Shown here: positions 6,264-9,759 of the stretch, one piece after another
Layout of the letters: every line of letters begins with the position of its first letter
Position numbering within the stretch: the stretch's first letter is position 1
NCBI GenBank assembly: GCA_016294075.1
Contig: JAEDCQ010000027.1
Location: 1 to 9,759 of the forward strand
DNA: 9,759 nt
Direction of reading: 5' to 3'
DNA from: Lachnospiraceae bacterium
GTDB lineage: Bacteria; Bacillota; Clostridia; Lachnospirales; Lachnospiraceae
The notes under the pieces: model-generated
What the model was told of the DNA's origin: nothing
Database searches by the model: none
The model's input: the letters and a program-made list of their open reading frames with translations, nothing else
Position numbers and translations under genes: made by a program

Positions 6264-7040
6264 TTATACATATCCGTACAAACCGCGTACCGATACTTCA
6301 CCTGCATATACTGCTTCCGTTTTTTTATCGGAGCGTTCTACAAGAAGCTCTCCTTTTTCATTAATACCTTTGGAAATCCCCGTAAATTCGCCCTGCGGGT
6401 CCAAGACCTTTACCTCTCTGTTCAGGCTGACCAGCCAGCCGTTGTATGTTTCCTTAAGTCGTGTCATATCACAGGAAACTAAAAAGCACGCATAATACTC
6501 TTCAAAGGCTCTTGTGATTTCCCCAAGCAGTTCTTCTTTATCAAGCTGTTTTCCTGTTTCCAGATAAAGGGAGGTGGCACTCTGTGATAATTCTTCCGGT
6601 ATCATAGTCTGATTCACATTAACACCGGTTCCGACTATTACATGGTCAATACGGTCGGCAGACATATCCATCTCCGTAAGTATTCCGCAGACTTTTTTGC
6701 CGTTTACTACAACATCATTCGGCCATTTTATTCTGGCATCCAGACCGCAGATATCACGTATGGCTTTTGTCACTGCCATTGCCATGGTAAGAGTAATCTG
6801 TGGTGCACTATCAGGCGATATATCCGGTTTTAACAGCACGGAAAACATTAATGCAGTGCCTGCTTCTGTTTTCCAGCTTCTTCCCCGTCTGCCTTTGCCT
6901 GCCGTCTGCAAATCAGCAGACACGAGAGTTCCTTCCGGGCTTCCCTGTCCTGCGAGATTACGCACATCCGTATTGGTCGAGCCGGTTTCCTTTTTGTGGT
7001 AACGCTCTATTCCTATCCATTTTGTCCCTAAACCGTTCAT
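6264..7040 (-). CDS. birA: Biotin--[acetyl-CoA-carboxylase] ligase without DNA-binding domain
   Basis: Attaches biotin to the carboxyl-carrier lysine of biotin enzymes through biotinyl-AMP. Visible motifs are GSTNTD (20-25), the nucleotide/biotin loop GKGRRGR (48-54), KWPND (105-109), GKKVCGIL with the likely catalytic lysine at about K116 (114-121), and GTGVNVN (137-143). A small SH3-like C-terminal domain covers about 205-258. At 258 aa it is a group I, monofunctional enzyme. It lacks the roughly 60-residue N-terminal winged helix of bifunctional BirA, so it should not itself repress biotin genes. The ATG at 7040 has GAGG about 8 bases upstream; no longer start giving an HTH domain is seen. 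It follows argF after 53 bases. Confidence 0.95.
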   Translation of the reverse strand: MNGLGTKWIGIERYHKKETGSTNTDVRNLAGQGSPEGTLVSADLQTAGKGRRGRSWKTEAGTALMFSVLLKPDISPDSAPQITLTMAMAVTKAIRDICGLDARIKWPNDVVVNGKKVCGILTEMDMSADRIDHVIVGTGVNVNQTMIPEELSQSATSLYLETGKQLDKEELLGEITRAFEEYYACFLVSCDMTRLKETYNGWLVSLNREVKVLDPQGEFTGISKGINEKGELLVERSDKKTEAVYAGEVSVRGLYGYV

Positions 7041-7093
7041 CCTACCAGCCTCATTTACACAATTTGGTGTGTTTTCCCTGATTTTATTGCTTT

Positions 7094-8092
7094 TTATTCA
7101 AATTTTGCACCTAATGTTGCGGCAATTACCGCTTTAATCGTATGCATACGGTTCTCTGCTTCATCAAAAACAATCGATGCTTCGGATTCAAATACTTCAT
7201 CGGTCACTTCCAATTCATCAAAACCGAACTGTGCACCCTTTTCTGCACCTATTTTTGTCTTAAGGTCATGGAATGCAGGCAGGCAATGCATAAACACTGC
7301 ATGCTCTCCGGCGCGCTCCATGACAGCCGCATCCACCTTGTAAGGTGTCAAATCTCGGATTCTCTCTTCCCACGCTTCATCCGGTTCACCCATGGATACC
7401 CAGACATCCGTATATACGACATCCTGGTTCTTTGTACCTTCCACCGGATCTTCTGTTAATGTGATGGTTCCGCCGTTTTCCTTTGCAATTTCTTCACACT
7501 GTGCAATAAGTGCAGGGTCCGGGAAGTATTTTTTGTTAGAGCAGAGTGTCAGATGCATTCCCATCTTTGCACAGGTAACCATCCATGAATTTGCCATATT
7601 GTAACGTGCATCTCCCATGTATACAATACGGATTCCTTTTATTTTTCCGAAATGCTCACGGATTGTTAAAAGGTCCGCCAGCATCTGTGTCGGGTGAAAT
7701 TCATTTGTCAGACCGTTCCATACCGGAACCTTGGCATACTCTGCCAATTCTTCCACGATAGTCTGCTCAAAGCCGCGGTATTCAATTCCCTCGTACATCC
7801 TTCCAAGCACTCTTGCCGTGTCTGCCGTACTTTCCTTTTTCCCGATTTGTGAAGCTGCCGGCTCTAAATATGTAGTTCCCATACCAAGGTCATGTGCAGC
7901 TACTTCAAAAGAGCAGCGTGTCCTTGTGCTGGTCTTTTCAAAGATGAGAGCGATATTTTTTCCGCGCAGCACATCCATCCGTTCACCTTTTTTCTTCTTC
8001 TCTTTTAACATTGCTGCCAAATCAACCAAATATAAAATTTCTTCCGGAGTATAGTCCAGAAGCTTTAAAAAATTACGTCCTTCTAAATTCAT
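7094..8092 (-). CDS. argF: Ornithine carbamoyltransferase
   Basis: Makes citrulline from ornithine and carbamoyl phosphate, the sixth step of arginine synthesis. The 332 aa match the family length. Carbamoyl-phosphate site STRTR (55-59), HPTQ (133-136), the MGDARYNMANS stretch (159-169), the ornithine-binding DVWVSMGE (229-236) and the catalytic HCLPAFHD (269-276) are all present. The frame is open 17 codons further upstream (to 8143), but the ATG at 8092 is preferred because GGGAGG lies 8 bases upstream and the protein then starts MNLEGRNFLKLLDYTPEEI, as in relatives. The anabolic role (argF) is favoured over the catabolic arcB because no arcA or arcC gene is adjacent; the sequence alone does not settle this. 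It is the first gene after a terminator and has its own candidate promoter. Confidence 0.95.
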   Translation of the reverse strand: MNLEGRNFLKLLDYTPEEILYLVDLAAMLKEKKKKGERMDVLRGKNIALIFEKTSTRTRCSFEVAAHDLGMGTTYLEPAASQIGKKESTADTARVLGRMYEGIEYRGFEQTIVEELAEYAKVPVWNGLTNEFHPTQMLADLLTIREHFGKIKGIRIVYMGDARYNMANSWMVTCAKMGMHLTLCSNKKYFPDPALIAQCEEIAKENGGTITLTEDPVEGTKNQDVVYTDVWVSMGEPDEAWEERIRDLTPYKVDAAVMERAGEHAVFMHCLPAFHDLKTKIGAEKGAQFGFDELEVTDEVFESEASIVFDEAENRMHTIKAVIAATLGAKFE

Positions 8093-8100
8093 TTCACTTT

Positions 8101-8106
8101 CCTCCC
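8101..8106 (-). promoter_or_regulatory. Ribosome binding site that fixes the argF start
   Basis: GGGAGG on the minus strand, 8 bases before the ATG at 8092. The alternative ATG at 8143 has no comparable site and would add 17 residues not typical of the family. Confidence 0.85.
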
Positions 8107-8154
8107 TTATATGAAACAACGAGGACCACGTTTCGCGAGTCATCCTTATGTAAT

Positions 8155-8189
8155 AAAGCCCTACACCTGATTATACGGTGTAGGGCTTT
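8155..8189 (-). terminator. Strong hairpin terminator after the NfeD/SPFH operon
   Basis: A perfect 13-bp stem, AAAGCCCTACACC (8155-8167) with GGTGTAGGGCTTT (8177-8189), and a 9-base loop. On the minus strand it is followed by a modest T-rich tail (TTTATTA). It starts 14 bases after the stop codon of the SPFH gene. On the plus strand it also ends in a T-run, but no plus-strand gene needs it. Confidence 0.8.
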
Positions 8190-8198
8190 TGTTTGCAA
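8170..8198 (-). promoter_or_regulatory. Candidate argF promoter embedded in the terminator
   Basis: On the minus strand, TTGCAA (8193-8198) is followed after exactly 17 bases by a perfect TATAAT (8170-8175). The -10 box lies in the loop of the terminator hairpin. Transcription would start near 8163, inside the second stem arm, so argF transcripts would carry only one arm and could not form the terminator. This gives a leader of about 70 bases. The match is good, but usage is inferred. Confidence 0.6.
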
Positions 8199-8203
8199 GT
8201 TTC

Positions 8204-9160
8204 TTATTTAGTCATAACCTCTTTTACGGAAGTTGCCAAAGCTGCCATTCCCTGAATATCGGAAGGAATGATAATCTTGTTTGCAGCACCGTCCGCTGCT
8301 GCCTTAAATGCTTCCAGGCTCTGTAAACGAATAACCGCTTCATCCGCACCGGCTTCTTTTACCATACGGATACCGGATGCCTCTGCATCCTTCAATAAAC
8401 GAATACCTTCTGCTTCCGCCTGCTTAATCGTACGGATTGCTTCTGCACGACCTTCTGCTTCCTTGATACTCTTTTCCTTTTCTGCTTCCGCACGAAGGAT
8501 TGCAGACTGCTTCTCAGCTTCTGCTTCAAGGATTGCGGCTTCCTTTTTACCTTCTGCAACTGTTACGCTTGCTTTCTTTTCACCCTCTGCACGTGTAACC
8601 GCTTCACGACGTTCACGCTCTGCCTTCATCTGTCTCTCCATCGCATTCTGGATTTCAGCAGGAGGAATGATGTTCTTTAATTCAACACGGTTTACCTTGA
8701 TACCCCATGGGTCTGTTGCCACGTCCAAAGAAGCGCGCATCTTGGTATTGATTGTCTCACGTGATGTCAGCGTCTGGTCTAATTCCAAATCACCGATGAT
8801 ATTACGAAGCGTGGTTGCTGTCAGGTTTTCGATTGCCATAATCGGATTTTCAACACCGTATGCATACAGCTTCGGATCTGTAATCTGATAAAATACTACG
8901 GTATCAATACGCATGGTAACATTATCCTTTGTAATAACCGGCTGTGGTGCAAAATCCACTACCTGTTCCTTTAAGATTACTTTTCTTGCTACCTTATCCA
9001 CAAACGGAAGCTTAAAATGAAGACCTACAGACCATGTGCTCTGATAAGCTCCGAGACGTTCCACAACATATGCATGTGCCTGCGGCACGATTTTGATGCA
9101 GGATAATACAATCCAGATAATTAACACTAAAATAATAATTGCTGCTATTGCTCCACCCAT
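8204..9160 (-). CDS. SPFH/band-7 membrane protein (stomatin/QmcA-like)
   Basis: A 318-aa membrane scaffold protein of the SPFH family, thought to organise membrane microdomains and protease or transporter complexes. An N-terminal hydrophobic anchor covers about residues 4-22. The SPFH domain covers about 25-185, with GLHFKLPFVDKV (46-57), the DPWGIKVNRVELKNIIPP segment (150-167) and ERQMKAERERREA. A long Ala/Glu-rich coiled coil with repeated AEAEK and AEG units follows (about 178-270), then a C-terminal hydrophobic stretch. It most resembles the QmcA/paraslipin group. The ATG at 9160 has AGAGG 9-10 bases upstream and lies one base after the stop of the NfeD-like gene, the classic NfeD-SPFH pairing in which the two proteins work together. 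Codon repeats in the coiled coil create long false antisense frames. Confidence 0.93.
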   Translation of the reverse strand: MGGAIAAIIILVLIIWIVLSCIKIVPQAHAYVVERLGAYQSTWSVGLHFKLPFVDKVARKVILKEQVVDFAPQPVITKDNVTMRIDTVVFYQITDPKLYAYGVENPIMAIENLTATTLRNIIGDLELDQTLTSRETINTKMRASLDVATDPWGIKVNRVELKNIIPPAEIQNAMERQMKAERERREAVTRAEGEKKASVTVAEGKKEAAILEAEAEKQSAILRAEAEKEKSIKEAEGRAEAIRTIKQAEAEGIRLLKDAEASGIRMVKEAGADEAVIRLQSLEAFKAAADGAANKIIIPSDIQGMAALATSVKEVMTK

Positions 9161-9161
9161 T

Positions 9162-9605
9162 TTACAATTCCTCTTTTCTTTCTTCTACTATCAGCTTTAC
9201 TCCGCTGATTGCAACGACTGTTACCACCTTACCTTCCTCGATGGTAATATCATCGGATATCGACCTTGCGCTCCATTCCATGCCGGCAACCGTTACCTGA
9301 CCGGACGCTTTGATATTGTCGATTGCACCGGTAACAATGGCTTTTTTACCGACAATGCTCTCTGCATTTGTCTTTACTCTATCCTTGTTGAAATACCGCA
9401 CCGCAATTGGTCTTGTAAAAATAATCAGCACGAAGGATACCACTATAAATGTGGCAATCTGGATATAAGACGGAAGTCGAAGAGCTGCTGTAATTGCTGC
9501 AACAAGTGCTCCTCCCGCAAACCAGATTGTCGTAAGTCCCATCGTCAAGACTTCAATCACGACAAACAGCACCAAAAGGATAACCCATACTAAAATCCAA
9601 TTCAT
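9162..9605 (-). CDS. NfeD-like membrane protein, short form
   Basis: A 147-aa partner of the SPFH protein. Three hydrophobic segments (about 3-22, 25-43 and 46-64) are followed by a soluble OB-fold domain (about 80-143). The OB domain carries the family pattern IVGKKAIVTG, SGQVTVAGMEWSARS and a closing VKLIVEE. It lacks the ClpP-like protease domain of long NfeD proteins (NfeD1b type). The frame can be extended six codons to a TTG at 9623. The ATG at 9605 is preferred because AAGGGG sits 7 bases upstream, and the protein then begins directly with the membrane segment. First gene of the operon, with a clear promoter. Confidence 0.92.
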   Translation of the reverse strand: MNWILVWVILLVLFVVIEVLTMGLTTIWFAGGALVAAITAALRLPSYIQIATFIVVSFVLIIFTRPIAVRYFNKDRVKTNAESIVGKKAIVTGAIDNIKASGQVTVAGMEWSARSISDDITIEEGKVVTVVAISGVKLIVEERKEEL

Positions 9606-9612
9606 TTTGTCA

Positions 9613-9618
9613 CCCCTT
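9613..9618 (-). promoter_or_regulatory. Ribosome binding site that fixes the nfeD-like start
   Basis: AAGGGG on the minus strand, 7 bases before the ATG at 9605. The upstream in-frame TTG at 9623 lies before this site, so it has no ribosome binding site of its own. Confidence 0.8.
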
Positions 9619-9631
9619 TTCAATTGGTATT

Positions 9632-9660
9632 ATCATACAACATTTTTGATTTATACACAA
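9632..9660 (-). promoter_or_regulatory. Promoter of the NfeD/SPFH operon
   Basis: On the minus strand, TTGTGT (9655-9660) and TATGAT (9632-9637) are separated by exactly 17 bases, a good sigma-A-type match. The predicted start near 9625 leaves a leader of about 20 bases before the ATG at 9605. Confidence 0.7.
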
Positions 9661-9677
9661 TAAGTCCATTTATTATT

Positions 9678-9704
9678 TTATATAAAAATAAGAGAATGAC
9701 GCAT
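9678..9704 (-). CDS. Possible 8-codon upstream ORF with a strong ribosome binding site
   Basis: AGGAGG, then 9-10 bases, then an ATG at 9704, reading MRHSLIFI and stopping at 9678. It would be translated only from a transcript starting to the right of 9720, before the nfeD promoter. It may be a leader peptide or chance. Confidence 0.15.
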   Translation of the reverse strand: MRHSLIFI

Positions 9705-9712
9705 TGATATGA

Positions 9713-9759
9713 TCCTCCTAAAGTAAACAAGGTAAATAACCAAATCTACTTTAGGAGGA
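9713..9759. repeat. Inverted repeat with a Shine-Dalgarno sequence in one arm
   Basis: A perfect 13-bp inverted repeat, TCCTCCTAAAGTA (9713-9725) with TACTTTAGGAGGA (9747-9759) around a 21-base spacer. It reaches the window edge and may extend further. Read on either strand, the distal arm ends in AGGAGGA and the proximal arm is its complement, so an RNA from either strand could hide the ribosome binding site in a hairpin. No T-run follows on the minus strand, so it is not a normal terminator. The rest of spacer 9606-9759 holds the nfeD promoter and AT-rich sequence only. Confidence 0.75.

Noticed and set aside
7057..7072. ACACA/TGTGT inverted repeat before birA as a BirA operator
   Set aside because: Arms are only 5 bp, and the BirA encoded here lacks a DNA-binding domain. 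It is more likely chance in AT-rich spacer.
8093..8143. 17-codon N-terminal extension of argF
   Set aside because: There is no ribosome binding site at the upstream ATG, relatives start at the downstream Met, and a GGGAGG lies between the two.
8093..8154. Possible ArgR box in the argF leader
   Set aside because: I could not find a convincing paired TGAAT/ATTCA-type box, so arginine control is not claimed from sequence.
8268..8888. 206-codon plus-strand frame with many Ser/Ala repeats
   Set aside because: It is antisense to the repetitive Ala/Glu coiled coil of the SPFH gene. The repeat codons keep the antisense frame open, and there is no credible ribosome binding site.
9674..9690. AT-only inverted repeat (TTATTTT/AAAATAA)
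   Set aside because: The stem would be too weak to form a stable hairpin, and such matches are expected in AT-rich leader sequence.

Overview
The window looks like a chromosomal segment of a low-to-mid G+C Firmicute, most likely a gut Lachnospiraceae-type Clostridia. The reasons are the AGGAGG-type ribosome binding sites, AT-rich spacers, one-sided gene orientation, a monofunctional BirA, and Clostridia-flavoured GreA, LysRS and DusB sequences. Every credible gene lies on the minus strand, so transcription runs from high to low coordinates.

Right part (9759 to about 8150): a 154-base leader carries a good promoter and, at the very edge, a 13-bp inverted repeat that holds an AGGAGG sequence in one arm. 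It leads into a two-gene membrane operon, an NfeD-like protein followed by an SPFH/band-7 (stomatin/QmcA-like) protein, with a 1-base gap. A strong 13-bp hairpin ends this operon. The loop of that hairpin also contains a perfect -10 box that fits a promoter for the next gene, argF.

Middle part (8092 to 1135): a tightly packed housekeeping run of argF (ornithine carbamoyltransferase), birA (biotin protein ligase), a small DUF6145-like protein, dusB (tRNA dihydrouridine synthase), a GT2/TPR glycosyltransferase, an unrecognised 262-aa protein, greA and lysS. Gaps are short, with a 4-base ATGA overlap (dusB/GT2) and a 25-base overlap (262-aa gene/greA), so much of this is probably cotranscribed. 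The theme is translation and transcription support (DusB, GreA, LysRS) with metabolic passengers.

Left part (1134 to 1): immediately after the lysS stop codon the content changes. There are tandem and inverted GTGGTAC-like repeats, a rho-independent terminator, and then the start of a plasmid/ICE-style operon: an uncertain short ORF, a 65-aa DUF3970-like protein, and a ParA ATPase cut by the window edge. I read this as one end of an integrative element inserted at the 3' end of lysS. The integrase is not in the window. The last 17 visible residues of ParA do not look like ParA, which suggests a fusion, rearrangement or assembly join near the left edge.

No rRNA, tRNA, CRISPR array or complete insertion sequence was seen. 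No stretch longer than 300 bases lacks a gene. The two longest spacers, 914-1134 and 9606-9759, are described in their own entries. I see no clear new multi-gene system. The best leads are the lysS/element junction, the odd ParA end, the promoter-in-terminator before argF, and the palindrome at the right edge.
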